Of a stretch of 64,000 bases of DNA, positions 1 to 8,892 are shown in pieces. Source of the DNA: Methylobacterium jeotgali. Its GTDB lineage: Bacteria > Pseudomonadota > Alphaproteobacteria > Rhizobiales > Beijerinckiaceae. The stretch is taken from NCBI RefSeq assembly GCF_022179345.1, contig NZ_BPQR01000084.1, forward strand, positions 1 through 64,000. The letters are read 5' to 3'. Position 1 is the stretch's first letter. Each line of letters begins with the position of its first letter. The position numbers were made by a program, and so were the translations under genes. The notes under the pieces are model-generated. The model saw only the letters and a list, made by a program, of their open reading frames with translations, was not told the origin of the DNA and searched no databases.

Positions 1-524
1 TCCAGCACCTCGACGTTGTTGCGGCGCAGCTCCAGCGTGGCGGTGTCGGACAGCACGGCCATGTAGGCTTGGACCGCGCTGTAGAGCACGGTCATCTCGG
101 TCGTACGAAGGCCCTCGCGCTGGCTGTAGACGGTCGACTCGAAGCGGCGGACGGTGTTGTCGGTCTGGAAGCCGTTGAACAGGGTCTGGTTGACGGTGAT
201 GCCGGCGCCGCCCGGCAGCGTCGTCTGGTTGACCTGCGCGCCCGAGATGCGGCCCTCGAACTTCTGCACGCCGATATCCGCCTCGACGCTGACGGTCGGC
301 CGGTAGCCGGCCTGCGCCGCGGCGACGTTCTCGTCGGAGGCGCGCACGCCGGCCCGGCCGGCGTTGAGCTGCGGGTTGCCCGCATAGGCCCGCGCCAGGG
401 CGCTCTCGAGCGTCTCCGCCGAGGCCGGGGCGCCCGCCGACAGGCCGGTTGCAAGCGCGAGGCCGGTGAGCAGACGCCCATGGGCCGTCCGCTTGCGTGC
501 CGTCGCGGATCGAAGATCTCTCAC
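1..524 (-). CDS. tolC: TolC-family outer membrane efflux/secretion protein (N-terminal part)
   Basis: TolC proteins form trimeric outer-membrane channels for type I secretion and drug efflux. The reading frame runs off the left edge, so only about 174 N-terminal residues are seen. A GTG start at 524 gives a basic N-terminus (RDLRSATARKR), a hydrophobic stretch and an Ala-rich signal-peptidase-like site (GAPASA), followed by ETLESALARAYAGNPQLNAGRA, which is the usual opening of the TolC coiled-coil repeat. Later residues (TLFNGFQTDNTVRR, YSAVQAYMAV) also fit the family. The gene lies downstream of the isoaspartate methyltransferase gene on the same strand, an order I recall from other Rhizobiales. 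Confidence 0.88.
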   Translation of the reverse strand, partial: MRDLRSATARKRTAHGRLLTGLALATGLSAGAPASAETLESALARAYAGNPQLNAGRAGVRASDENVAAAQAGYRPTVSVEADIGVQKFEGRISGAQVNQTTLPGGAGITVNQTLFNGFQTDNTVRRFESTVYSQREGLRTTEMTVLYSAVQAYMAVLSDTATLELRRNNVEVL

Positions 525-745
525 GTCACTCAGCCCTTGCGGTTTCTCGAACGAACCGGACGCCGCCCCTTTCGGGGACGGCCGAGCGCGACGCTGCGCG
601 CGATCCGGGACGAAGCCCGCCCTGCGGAAACTTTAACGGGGCTTTAAGCCCCCGTCCCGGGGGAGTCCTGCCGAGGCGGACGAATCGCCGGCGGGTGGAG
701 CAAAAAGGCGACACTCCCTCAAGGCCGCCCCGCTCCGGGCTCCCC

Positions 746-1393
746 TCAGAAGGAGAAGCCGGTCTCCGCCGCGAAGGCGGGAAGCGCGGGCAGGCTCGCG
801 TCGAAGAGCGGGCGGGCACCCACCGCCTCGCCGGCGCGCACGTAGAGGGTGGCCTTGGCCGCCCGGTCGGCGCCGAGGACGCAGACGAGCCGGCCGCCAT
901 CGGCGAGCTGGTCGAGAAGCGCCTGCGGCCGCGTCTCGACCCGGCCCTCGACGAGGATCGCGTCGAAGGGCGCCTGCGAGGGAGCGCCCGCGGCGAGCGG
1001 GCCCTCGACCACCTCGGCGAGCCCGTCGAGGCGCTCCCGCGCGGCGCCCGCCAGGGCCGGCACCGATTCGAGCGCCGTCACCCGCGCACCGAGCCGGGCG
1101 AGCAGGGCCGCGCCGTAGCCGTAGCCGGCGCCGACATCGAGGGCACGGGTCCCCGGCCTGACCGAGAGCGCCTGGACCATCCGGGCGAGCAGCATCGGCG
1201 CGGGCACCACCCGCGCCTCGCCGCCCCCGAGGGGCACGCTGCGGTCGGTATAGGCGAAATCCTCCTGCCCCTGCGGCACGAAGCGCTCGCGGGGGACGGC
1301 GTCGAACGCGTCGAGGACGGTGACATCGTTGACGTCGAAGGTCCGAAGCTGACAATCGACCATGAGGCGTCGCGCCTGCGCGTAATCGAGCAT
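746..1393 (-). CDS. pcm: Protein-L-isoaspartate O-methyltransferase-like protein
   Basis: 215 residues, the usual length for the family. Family members methylate L-isoaspartyl residues in aged proteins using S-adenosylmethionine. The N-terminus has the family signature (RRLMVDCQLRT, then DAVPRERFVP near residues 33-42 and YTDRSVPL). The SAM-binding glycine loop is LDVGAGYGYGAALLARLGA near residues 85-103, followed by the acidic ribose-binding ALES. The ATG at 1393 puts the family N-terminus in register. The gene lies 221 bases upstream of the tolC start on the same strand. Some alphaproteobacterial members lack full catalytic residues, so the activity is inferred. Confidence 0.85.
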   Translation of the reverse strand: MLDYAQARRLMVDCQLRTFDVNDVTVLDAFDAVPRERFVPQGQEDFAYTDRSVPLGGGEARVVPAPMLLARMVQALSVRPGTRALDVGAGYGYGAALLARLGARVTALESVPALAGAARERLDGLAEVVEGPLAAGAPSQAPFDAILVEGRVETRPQALLDQLADGGRLVCVLGADRAAKATLYVRAGEAVGARPLFDASLPALPAFAAETGFSF

Positions 1394-1854
1394 GGTGCCG
1401 TCCGTTCCGTCCTTGAGCGCCGCGGCCCTGTCGCCGGCCTCGCGAGCGGGGCCGTGGAGCGGCCGGTTTGTCGTGGATCACCCGGCAAAAGGCAAGGATC
1501 GGCCCGCAACACCCTCTCCGCCGCCCGCGCGCCGGTTAAGGCTTCGTCAACGCCGCGGCCCGACGCCATAACCTCCGGGGCGCGCCATCCCTGCCGGCGG
1601 AGGGCGTCCTCTTTCCCCCGCCACGAGGTCGACACGCGCGGAAAGAACTGGGGGGACGGCGAGAAGCCCTCCGCCGGATACATCGCCCGGCTGCCCTGGG
1701 GCGGCGAGGACGGAAAGGCGTGGGTCGAGAAGGCGATCGCCCGGGCGGAGCAGGTCGCCCGGAGAGGACGGACGTCCGCCGCGTCCCGGACCGTCGGCCG
1801 GGCTCTGCGCACCGGAGGCGGGCTCGGCCCTGAGGGTGGAGAATCGAGAGACGA
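1394..1854. other. Intergenic region without a convincing gene
   Basis: About 460 bases between the methyltransferase start and tRNA-Cys. Open frames cross it on both strands, but their composition is the arginine-rich type produced by GC-rich non-coding DNA, and none has a recognisable domain or ribosome binding site. It presumably holds the promoter of the leftward methyltransferase gene. I could not pick out a definite -35/-10 pair. Confidence 0.5.
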
Positions 1855-1928
1855 TGGAGGCCTCGCCCGGAATCGAACCGGGGTGCAAGGATTTGCAGTC
1901 CTCTGCGTAACCACTCCGCCACGAGGCC
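1855..1928 (-). tRNA. tRNA-Cys (anticodon GCA)
   Basis: On the minus strand the sequence folds into a complete cloverleaf. The 7-bp acceptor stem is GGCCTCG/CGAGGCC, the anticodon loop contains CTGCAAA (anticodon GCA), and the T arm is CCCCGGTTCGATTCCGGGG-like. The CCA tail is encoded (TGG at 1855-1857 on the plus strand). Length is 74 nucleotides including CCA. Confidence 0.96.
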
Positions 1929-2128
1929 TCTCCCCGCGCCCGGTGGGCGAACGGGTCCGGCCTCTGGCGGAGGAGACCGGGAGCGGGTCTCTATCAGAGG
2001 CGGACGGCCCGGGGCAACGGCCTTTCGCGCGCCGCGCCGCCGATCCCCGGCGGCATGACGAAATCGTCATGCCCGCCTCGGCCCGGCCTTGCGCTGCCCG
2101 GCGCCGGTGTGTAGAGGACGCGCCGTGA

Positions 2129-2204
2129 TCCCCGATAGCTCAGTTGGTAGAGCAAGCGACTGTTAATCGCTTTGTCGCAGGTTCGAGTCCTGCTCGGGGA
2201 GCCA
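2129..2204 (+). tRNA. tRNA-Asn (anticodon GTT)
   Basis: Complete 76-nucleotide tRNA: acceptor stem TCCCCGA/TCGGGGA, D-arm AGCTCAGTTGGTAGAGC, anticodon loop CTGTTAATC (anticodon GTT), T arm GCAGGTTCGAGTCCTGC, and encoded CCA at 2202-2204. It faces away from tRNA-Cys. I saw no second copy of its 3' end in the window, so it does not appear to be the attachment site of the prophage. Confidence 0.96.
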
Positions 2205-2371
2205 GCCACCTTCTCCGGACCGCAGCGCCGACCGAGCACCGCAGATTCGCGCGTGCGCGGACGATCCGTCTAGGCCTGCGTGGTCCCGTCCGGGCGGCAC
2301 CGGCCGCGGGATGCGGTGGAGATCGGCGCGCGGCGCCTTCCCTTCGCCGCCGGCCCCGCCACATCACCGCG

Positions 2372-3436
2372 ATGGCGCTTCCCCGGACGCTCATCGACCC
2401 GAGGCGGATCTATCTCGAGCCGGCCGTGCGCGACTATGCGCGGGGCCGGGAGGTGCTCGCCCGCTTCCCGCAGGCGGAGACGATCGAGGTCGAGAGCCAT
2501 TGGCGCATCCCGGAGCTGCGGGAAGGCGCGGACGCCGCCGACTGGCTGCGCGTGAAGCGCGAGACCCTGGTGCTCGGCGTCAAGAAGGGGCTCGCCATGC
2601 GCCCCAACGGCCGCTCGGCGGACTTCATCGCGCCCTCCTCCTCGAACGGCTGCGCGATGGCCTGCGCCTACTGCTACGTGCCCCGCCGCAAGGGCTACGC
2701 GAACCCGGTCAGCGTGTTCGTGAACGTCGAGGCGATCGCGGGCGCGATCGGACGGCACGCCGCGCGGCTCGGGCCCAAGCCGGAGCCGAACACCGTCGAT
2801 CCCGCTGACTGGGTCTACGACCTCGGCGAGAACGGCGACCTCTCCCTCGACGCCGCCGTCTCCAACAACGTGCGCGACCTCGTGGCCGCCTTCCGGGACA
2901 TCCCCGGCGCCAAGGGCTCCTTCGCCACGAAGCTCGTCAACCGCGACCTCCTCGCCTACGAGCCCCGCGGGCGCACCCGGGTGCGCTTCTCCCTGATGCC
3001 GGAGGCGATGGCGCGGGTCGTCGACGTGCGGACCTCGCCGATGTCGGAGCGGATCGCGGCGATCAACGACTTCGTGGCGGCGGGCTACGAGGTCCACGTC
3101 AACTTCAGCCCCGTGATCGTGCACGAGGGCTGGGAGCCCGAGTGGCGGGCCCTGTTCCGCGAGATCGACGACACGCTGACCCCGGCGGCCAAGGCCCAGC
3201 TCAAGTGCGAGATCATCATGCTCACGCACAATGCCGGCCTCCACGAGGTCAACCTCGCCTGGCACCCGAAGGCCGAGGACTGGCTGTGGCGCCCGGACCT
3301 CCAGGAGGCGAAGGTCAGCCAAGGCGGGATGGAGAACCTGCGCTACCGGCGCGCCTGGAAGCGGCGCTGGCTCGACCAGCTCCTCGCCTGGCGCGAGGCC
3401 CTGATCCCGTACTGCGCGGTGCGCTACGCCTTCTGA
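2372..3436 (+). CDS. Spore photoproduct lyase-like radical SAM protein
   Basis: 354 residues from the ATG at 2372; the frame stays open upstream but overlaps tRNA-Asn. A radical-SAM iron-sulfur motif C-x3-C-x2-C is present at C94, C98 and C101 (NGCAMACAYC), the spacing of the spore photoproduct lyase family. Spore photoproduct lyases repair a thymine dimer through a 5'-deoxyadenosyl radical. The host is not expected to make spores, so the substrate of this bacterial relative is uncertain. Later conserved-looking blocks are FATKLVNRDLL, VRFSLMP and HVNFSPVIVHEGWE. It stands alone, about 170 bases after tRNA-Asn. Confidence 0.85.
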   Translation: MALPRTLIDPRRIYLEPAVRDYARGREVLARFPQAETIEVESHWRIPELREGADAADWLRVKRETLVLGVKKGLAMRPNGRSADFIAPSSSNGCAMACAYCYVPRRKGYANPVSVFVNVEAIAGAIGRHAARLGPKPEPNTVDPADWVYDLGENGDLSLDAAVSNNVRDLVAAFRDIPGAKGSFATKLVNRDLLAYEPRGRTRVRFSLMPEAMARVVDVRTSPMSERIAAINDFVAAGYEVHVNFSPVIVHEGWEPEWRALFREIDDTLTPAAKAQLKCEIIMLTHNAGLHEVNLAWHPKAEDWLWRPDLQEAKVSQGGMENLRYRRAWKRRWLDQLLAWREALIPYCAVRYAF

Positions 3437-3701
3437 CGGGCGCCGCCACATCAGCCCCCTGGGCTGGCGCGCAGCCGCCGGCAGGGGGCGGGTCCGGCCT
3501 CGCAAGCGGGGCCGCGAGCGTCGCGGGAGGCCGCGTCGCTGTTCGCCAAGGGAATGTCGCTGGCGTACTGCTTCGGCCCTGTCAGCCGTCCCGAGGGCAA
3601 TCCACTTCTGCCCGCTACGGCCCCCTGGGACCGCCTCACGCAGCTTTTCGGGCACCCAAGCGCGGAACGAGTTAGATGCCGTTCTTGCACCGGATGACGC
3701 G

Positions 3702-3944
3702 TCAGGCCCGAGCGAAGATGTGCAGCAGCACGAGGCCTGCGGCGGTGAGGATGTTACCCTGAGCCGCGCCGCTGAGGGCATAGGAGGTCGAGAGGCCGAC
3801 CGCGTGATACGGCTGCTTCAGATCGGCGATGAAGCCGCGCAGCTCGTCGGCAGTGTGCTTGGCGACGAGGGTGATGCGAGCCGCGCTCCAGGCGAGCTTC
3901 AGCGCGGAGCGAAAGCAGCCCCATCCACACAAGCCCAAATTCAC
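3702..3944 (-). CDS. Possible small membrane protein (hypothetical, perhaps a remnant)
   Basis: About 80 residues if the GTG at 3944 is used; a longer frame would overlap the neighbouring pseudogene. The C-terminal half reads like real protein: an amphipathic KHTADELRGFIADLKQ followed by SYALSGAAQGNILTAAGLVLLHIFA, a probable membrane segment, and it ends six residues later. The N-terminal part is unconvincing. No family recognised. It sits in a decayed patch and may itself be a fragment. Confidence 0.35.
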   Translation of the reverse strand: MNLGLCGWGCFRSALKLAWSAARITLVAKHTADELRGFIADLKQPYHAVGLSTSYALSGAAQGNILTAAGLVLLHIFARA

Positions 3945-4016
3945 GCCATCCGGCTCCGTTGACGGTTGCGGACCATGCGGTCGTTCTCGTCCTGTTCTCA
4001 CGGGCGAGGGTCGGAC

Positions 4017-4198
4017 ATGGCAAGCGCGCAGGAAGCGACGGGCTACCGGCTCACCGAGGCCGAGACGATTGCACTCCGCTACCATCAGGCCGCGCGGGGT
4101 GATGCCTGGGCCGCGCTCGTTCAGGCAATCGAGGATGCGTTGGCAACCTTACCGAGGCCGAGCGCCGGTCTCTGCGGCGGGATCGAGCGGCATCCTGA
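4017..4198 (+). pseudogene. Frameshifted small hypothetical gene
   Basis: From ATG 4017 the frame reads as a small soluble protein (TEAETIALRYHQAARGDAWAA, then IEDALA). Near 4147-4152 sensible coding jumps to another frame that reads NLTEAERRSLRRDRAAS and stops with TGA at 4196-4198. The join is consistent with loss of one base around GCGTTGGCAACC. Short proteins of this pattern seem common in Methylobacterium, but that is from memory. The frame that stays open past 4198 loses protein character and is not treated as coding. Confidence 0.5.
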
Positions 4199-4251
4199 TC
4201 GGCTTCATAGGCGCCCGCTGGCAGGGATAGCTCGACCGGCCGCCGCCATAG
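4170..4251 (+). pseudogene. Broken copy of the 33-residue prophage end gene
   Basis: This plus-strand stretch closely resembles the minus-strand gene at 17392-17493. Both encode GILIG followed by GARWQG, and the remaining DNA aligns nearly base for base. Here the Trp codon after GARWQG is changed to TAG, and the N-terminal part does not align well. The same terminator follows about 40 bases later. I read it as a leftover end of a related prophage in the opposite orientation. Confidence 0.5.
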
Positions 4252-4292
4252 GCCGGCACGATTCCTGCGACGCACTCCGCCCTTCCAGACCT

Positions 4293-4327
4293 ACTCAGCC
4301 CGCCCGGTTCGCCGCGGCGGGCTTTTT
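4293..4327 (+). terminator. Rho-independent terminator (second copy of the prophage late terminator)
   Basis: Arms AGCCCGCC (4297-4304) and GGCGGGCT (4316-4323) form an 8-bp GC stem followed by TTTTT (4323-4327), so it ends rightward transcription. The 35 bases 4293-4327 are an exact reverse complement of 17266-17300. It would stop read-through from the decayed genes on its left before the convergent DUF1236 gene. Confidence 0.75.
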
Positions 4328-4331
4328 CGTC

Positions 4332-4751
4332 TCAGTCGATGATCTCGACCACCCGCCTCGTGCCCGGCTCGACCAGGACCGGGTGATCGTTCACGACGGT
4401 GTAGTTGTAATTCGGCAAGGCGAACTCGGGCGGAACATCGTAGTAGACGACACCGTCGGCCGGCAGAACCGTGCCTACCCGAAGCTGGCCTCGGTAGGAG
4501 AACGAGGGGCGCCTTTCGCCGAGAGCGTAAATGCGGAAGCGATCCCGACGGTCGATGCCAAGGATGCCGTTGGCAGTGCCGACCGCTGCCCCGATTGCGC
4601 CGCCCACCACAGCGCCGAGGGGCCCTGCGACCGAGTCGCCGCGTGCCGCGCCATCTTCGGCGCCGCGAACAAGCCCTTGGCTGAACGTCGGGCCAGTCAA
4701 CGCGATTGTGCCGACTGCCAGCGAGGCCGCGTAGATCAGCAGCTTGCCCAT
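4332..4751 (-). CDS. DUF1236-like secreted/envelope protein with glycine-zipper segment
   Basis: 139 residues. An N-terminal signal peptide (MGKLLIYAASLAVGTIALTG) is followed by a small-residue repeat (GPLGAVVGGAIGAAVGTANG, about residues 43-62) of the glycine-zipper type, which often inserts into or stabilises membranes. The C-terminal part (GTVLPADGVVYYDVPPEF, then YTVVNDHPVLVEPGTRRVVEII) matches the DUF1236 pattern common in Rhizobiales. Function unknown; probably periplasmic or outer-membrane associated. It stands alone and converges on the terminator at 4293-4327. Confidence 0.75.
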   Translation of the reverse strand: MGKLLIYAASLAVGTIALTGPTFSQGLVRGAEDGAARGDSVAGPLGAVVGGAIGAAVGTANGILGIDRRDRFRIYALGERRPSFSYRGQLRVGTVLPADGVVYYDVPPEFALPNYNYTVVNDHPVLVEPGTRRVVEIID

Positions 4752-5308
4752 TCATCCCGCTCCATCACCATCACCCGGAAAGCGGTGCGGCAGCCCTCTC
4801 ATACCGCGTATCCCGTGCCGGGACAGGCGGTCATTGCCGCATCCACACGCCCAGCTAACAGTCCCGGTCCATCATCCGTCCAAGGCCGCGTTGCGTATCT
4901 ACCCTCGCTGGTGAGATCGGATGCCCCCCACCCCGTGAGCAGATTGGGGCGGAGATGGGCGCCATGCGTCACCGCCAGATTACGCTCTGACACGCACGCT
5001 CTTCGCCGTGAACAGCAGGAGCGTCTACGTAGCTAAGACGGGGGAAGGTACTGGTCTCGCGTGCAGTGCTCGGTTGGAAAGGCCGAATGACGCTAGGATC
5101 TAATAATCTCTGTAGCTCGCAATAGGTCAACAAGGGGCGACAGACTTGGGCAACTGGATGCCTGCCGCCGGGCGCTAGCCAACAACGCTCATCGCGCCGT
5201 TGCGCGATGACACACTTCGACGGTTCGGATGCTGGCAGTGGCAGATAGGTCGCCGTCCAACGGGAACGATGGCGACGCTCGTCCAATCCCGAACTCGGTC
5301 AGCGCGCT
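4752..5308. other. Gene-free region
   Basis: About 555 bases between the DUF1236 start and the sensor-kinase stop. Short open frames exist on both strands but show no domain, no ribosome binding site and no coding-like composition. I see no tRNA, terminator or clear repeat in it. Confidence 0.5.
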
Positions 5309-8300
5309 CTAAGCCTCGCTGCTGAATCGAGAGAGGCTCGCGGCGAGATCGGCTTTCCGGAAGGGCTTGGTGAGGCGGGGCAGATCGGGATCGAGCCCTT
5401 CGCGCTCTGCGTAGCCCGAGACCAGCAGGATCGTAGTACCGGGTCGCGATGTACGGACAATGCCAGCGAGGTCCGTTCCGCTGACACCAGGCATCAGGTG
5501 GTCCGTGACGAGGACATCGAACTTCAGCCCGCTGTCCAGCAGTTGCATAGCCTGCTCGCCGGAAGCGGCCTCGACCACGGTGTATCCAAGGTCCGCGAGC
5601 ATGTCCGCCGTGCTGGCGCGGACCAACTCCTCATCGTCCACCAGTAGGACAGTGCCTTGGGCAGCCTGCCCCTCTGACGCTTCGACCCCGCGCGTCTCCG
5701 CGACAGGCAGGAGCATGCTGCGCGGCAACCAAAGCTCGACGTTGGTGCCCAGGTTCGGGCGGCTCTGAATGGTGAGCGCCCCGTTCAGTTGCGACGCCAG
5801 GCCGTGGACCATGGAGAGACCGAGGCCGGTGCCCTTTCCGATGCCCTTCGTCGAGAAGAACGGCTCGACCGCACGGGCGAGCGTCGCCGCGTCCATGCCG
5901 GCGCCGGTGTCGGCGACGGACAGGCAGATGTAGTGACCAGCCGGAAGATTCGAGCGGTGGCCGGGACGGATCGACTCGGCACTAGCGGAGATGCGCAGGG
6001 TGCCGCCCTCGGGCATGGCGTCGCGCGCGTTCACTGAGAGGTTCAGAAGCGCCATCTCCAGCTGGTTCGCGTCAGCGACCGCCGGCGGCAGATCGTCGGG
6101 CGCGCTGACCACCACTTTGATCTGCGGCCCCGTCGTGCTGGCGACGAGCTCGCCCATGCCGGTCACGAGCTTCGCAACGTCGACCGGCACGGCCTGGAGA
6201 GGTTGACGGCGAGCGAAGGCAAGAAGGCGTTGCACGAGCGTCTTCGCGCGTTCGGCCGATTGAGCAGCGCCGGCAATGAGGCGCTGCTCCCGCTCGCCGC
6301 CGACGTTCCTTCGCTGGAGCATGTCGAGCACCCCGACGATCGGGGTGAGGAGGTTGTTGAAGTCGTGAGCGACGCCTCCCGTGAGCTGTCCCATTGCTTC
6401 CATCTTCTGACTCTGCCGCAGCGCTTCTTGAGCCTCCTCTCGATCGGCGATGGCTTTGGCGATCCGTGTCTCCAGCGTCGCGTTGAGCTCGCGCAAGGCC
6501 TCCTCGGCCGCCTTGCGGGCCGTGATCTCAACGGCGGTCCCAGCCACCCGAAGGCAGCGTCCCGCGGCATCAAACACACCGCGTCCCTTCGCAGCCACCC
6601 ACCGGACGATGCCGTCCTCCTTCCCGACCGTACGGTAATCGACATCGTAGAGCGCACGCCGCTCCGGGTCCGCTGCAGCCGCGTAGGCGGCGCTCGTCGC
6701 GTCGCGGTCGTCCGGGTGCAAGCCGTCGTAGAAGTCCCGCATGGTCACCGGCACCTCGGCCGAGATGCCGAACATGGCCTTGGTCCGCGGCGGCCAGATC
6801 AGGATGTCGTTGACGACGTCGACGTCCCAGAATCCCACGTCGGCGTTGTCGACGGCGAGACGTAGCCTTTCCTCGCTCTCGCGCAGGCGCGCTTCGGCAC
6901 CGACCCGCTCGACATGGGCCCAGCATCGTTCGACGACCTCCCGTATGAGTGTGACCTCGCTAGGCTCCCAATTACGAGGTCGGTCCTGGTGGACCGCCAT
7001 CATCGCCGCCAGCCGCCCGTCCTTGACGAGCGGGCAGCAGACGATTGCGCCGATGCCGATGGCCTGGAACATCTCGCGGCCCTCACCCGCGCCGACTTCG
7101 CCAGCGACGTCACGCACGATCAGCGTCCGCCCGGCCCGCATGTCGGCGGCAGCGCGTGGCCCGAAGAGGTCGAGACTGTAGGTGCCGGTGGAGCTCGCGA
7201 TGCCGGGGGCATTGTAGTCGCTGCGGATCCAGAAGCGATCGCTATCGGTGTCGACGTCAGCGTAGGCGCACCGAGACACTCCGAGTTTCCGTCCCAGCAA
7301 CTCGGTCGCGGCGAGCATGGCGTCCGACGCCTGTCGGGCTCCGAACAGGCGGGCATCGAGCTCGTCGAAGAAGCGCAGCCGCGCCTCGCTTTCGCGCAGA
7401 GCAGCTTCTGCTTCGTGTTCGGCGGTGCGGTCGCGAAAGATTTTCACGTAGCCGCCGTGGTCCATGGCGAGCGGCATCAACAGGCCGGAGCCCCAGAAAA
7501 GGGAACCGTCCTTGCGGACGTGCCAGCGCTCATTGACCGCCCGACCTCGCTCGCGGGCACGCTCGATCTCCCGGTCGAAAACGCCGTCGGCCCGGTCATG
7601 GTCCGTATAGAAGAAGTCGCCCCTGGTGCCGATCACGTCGTCGGCACGATGTCCGACGATGCGCTCGGCCCCGCTGTTCCAGCCCGTGAGGATCCCGTCC
7701 CCGTCGAAGGTGATGATCGCGAAATCTTCGGCGCCCTCGACGATCTGGCGATAGCGCGCCTCGCTTGTACGGACCTTGGCCTCGGCTCCGACCCGCTCCA
7801 CGACCAGCCCGGCCGTGCGGACGACAAAGTCGACGATCTCGAGGTCTGCGGGCTGTGGCTCGCGTGGTTCGCGATGGTACAGGGCGAACGTCCCGAGCAC
7901 CGCGCCCTGCGAGGAGCGGATGGGGATCGACCAGCAGGCTCGCAGAGCGTGCCCGAGCGCCAACTCGCGGAAATCCTCCCAAAGGAGATCGGACGCGATG
8001 TCGGAGACGAACACCGGCTCGTTCCGGAACGCGGCCGTACCGCATGAGCCGACGCTCGGACCGATCGCGATTCCGTCGATCGCATCGTTGTAGGCGTCGG
8101 GCAGGCTCGGGCCTGCACCGTGGCGCAGGTGGCGGCCGTCCTCGTCCAGCAGGAGGATGCTCCCGAGCAGCCCCGATGCGGACAGCCCCTCGACCTCGCG
8201 CACGATCGCTTCCAGCGTCAGGCGGGAAGGAGCCTCCTGCACGGCGAGTTCCAGGATGCGGTTCTGTGCTGCACCGAGCGCCGCCGCCCGATCGCGCGCC

Positions 8301-8821
8301 TGCGCCAAGCGCGCGTTCTCGATGGCGATGGTCGCCAAGCGACCCAGGCTTTCCAGACGTTCGACGGTCGCCTGATCGTGCTCGACGACATCGGCCCAAT
8401 AGGCCCCGAGCGCCGCGACCGGCGTCGGCCGACCGATAGGGACCATGACGAGACTGCGCACGAAGGTTCGCGCATAGGCCTCCTGAGGAACGCGTGGATC
8501 AAGCCGGACGTCGCTGATCAAGACCGTCTTGCCGTGGCGCATCGCCCAGCCCGAGATGCAGGCATCAGCAGGGAACGTCTGGCCCTGCCATAACGGTGAC
8601 ACGGCGTCCTCAGCGACATACGCACATCGGCCGCCGTCGTTGACGATGACGGCGACGCCCTGTGCACCAACGGTCACGCGCGCGGTCTCGCGCAGCACGT
8701 CGACCACCTCGTCCATCGACCTCGCGGTGACCAGGCGCTCGCTCGCGTTCAAGACATGGGACAGCCGTTCCTTCCCATCGTGATCAGACGAACCGGTGTA
8801 GGCTGCGGCTGAGGTAGGCAC
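5309..8821 (-). CDS. Hybrid sensor histidine kinase (GAF-GAF-PAS-GAF-PAS-HisKA-HATPase-REC)
   Basis: 1170 residues, cytoplasmic; no membrane segment is evident. Order by motif: GAF about 20-170, GAF about 185-345, PAS about 350-475, GAF about 480-645 and PAS about 650-775, with a short helical linker into the kinase. The H-box is GGVAHDFNN with phospho-acceptor H819; the N-box is NLSVNARDAMP; ATP-binding glycines are DTGAGM and GKGTGLGLS. A C-terminal receiver domain has VDDEE and phospho-acceptor D1107 (VTDHLMPG), followed by a Lys in LTKPF. The kinase likely phosphorylates itself and its own receiver in response to a small ligand or light/redox cue. No adjacent response-regulator output gene is visible, so the target is unknown. 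Confidence 0.93.
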   Translation of the reverse strand: MPTSAAAYTGSSDHDGKERLSHVLNASERLVTARSMDEVVDVLRETARVTVGAQGVAVIVNDGGRCAYVAEDAVSPLWQGQTFPADACISGWAMRHGKTVLISDVRLDPRVPQEAYARTFVRSLVMVPIGRPTPVAALGAYWADVVEHDQATVERLESLGRLATIAIENARLAQARDRAAALGAAQNRILELAVQEAPSRLTLEAIVREVEGLSASGLLGSILLLDEDGRHLRHGAGPSLPDAYNDAIDGIAIGPSVGSCGTAAFRNEPVFVSDIASDLLWEDFRELALGHALRACWSIPIRSSQGAVLGTFALYHREPREPQPADLEIVDFVVRTAGLVVERVGAEAKVRTSEARYRQIVEGAEDFAIITFDGDGILTGWNSGAERIVGHRADDVIGTRGDFFYTDHDRADGVFDREIERARERGRAVNERWHVRKDGSLFWGSGLLMPLAMDHGGYVKIFRDRTAEHEAEAALRESEARLRFFDELDARLFGARQASDAMLAATELLGRKLGVSRCAYADVDTDSDRFWIRSDYNAPGIASSTGTYSLDLFGPRAAADMRAGRTLIVRDVAGEVGAGEGREMFQAIGIGAIVCCPLVKDGRLAAMMAVHQDRPRNWEPSEVTLIREVVERCWAHVERVGAEARLRESEERLRLAVDNADVGFWDVDVVNDILIWPPRTKAMFGISAEVPVTMRDFYDGLHPDDRDATSAAYAAAADPERRALYDVDYRTVGKEDGIVRWVAAKGRGVFDAAGRCLRVAGTAVEITARKAAEEALRELNATLETRIAKAIADREEAQEALRQSQKMEAMGQLTGGVAHDFNNLLTPIVGVLDMLQRRNVGGEREQRLIAGAAQSAERAKTLVQRLLAFARRQPLQAVPVDVAKLVTGMGELVASTTGPQIKVVVSAPDDLPPAVADANQLEMALLNLSVNARDAMPEGGTLRISASAESIRPGHRSNLPAGHYICLSVADTGAGMDAATLARAVEPFFSTKGIGKGTGLGLSMVHGLASQLNGALTIQSRPNLGTNVELWLPRSMLLPVAETRGVEASEGQAAQGTVLLVDDEELVRASTADMLADLGYTVVEAASGEQAMQLLDSGLKFDVLVTDHLMPGVSGTDLAGIVRTSRPGTTILLVSGYAEREGLDPDLPRLTKPFRKADLAASLSRFSSEA

Positions 8822-8892
8822 GGAGATCCTCCTTCGCTCTCCGATACCAGCTTGGTCCGATGCTGCCTAATCAATCGCCTGCGGCAGCAGCC

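Noticed and set aside
497..2128. Long rightward open frame opposite the methyltransferase gene
   Set aside because: It overlaps a recognised gene and tRNA-Cys and has Arg/Gly/Ala-rich composition typical of antisense frames in GC-rich DNA.
2129..2204. tRNA-Asn as the prophage attachment site
   Set aside because: No duplicated 3' tRNA segment was seen elsewhere in the window and no phage gene abuts the tRNA.
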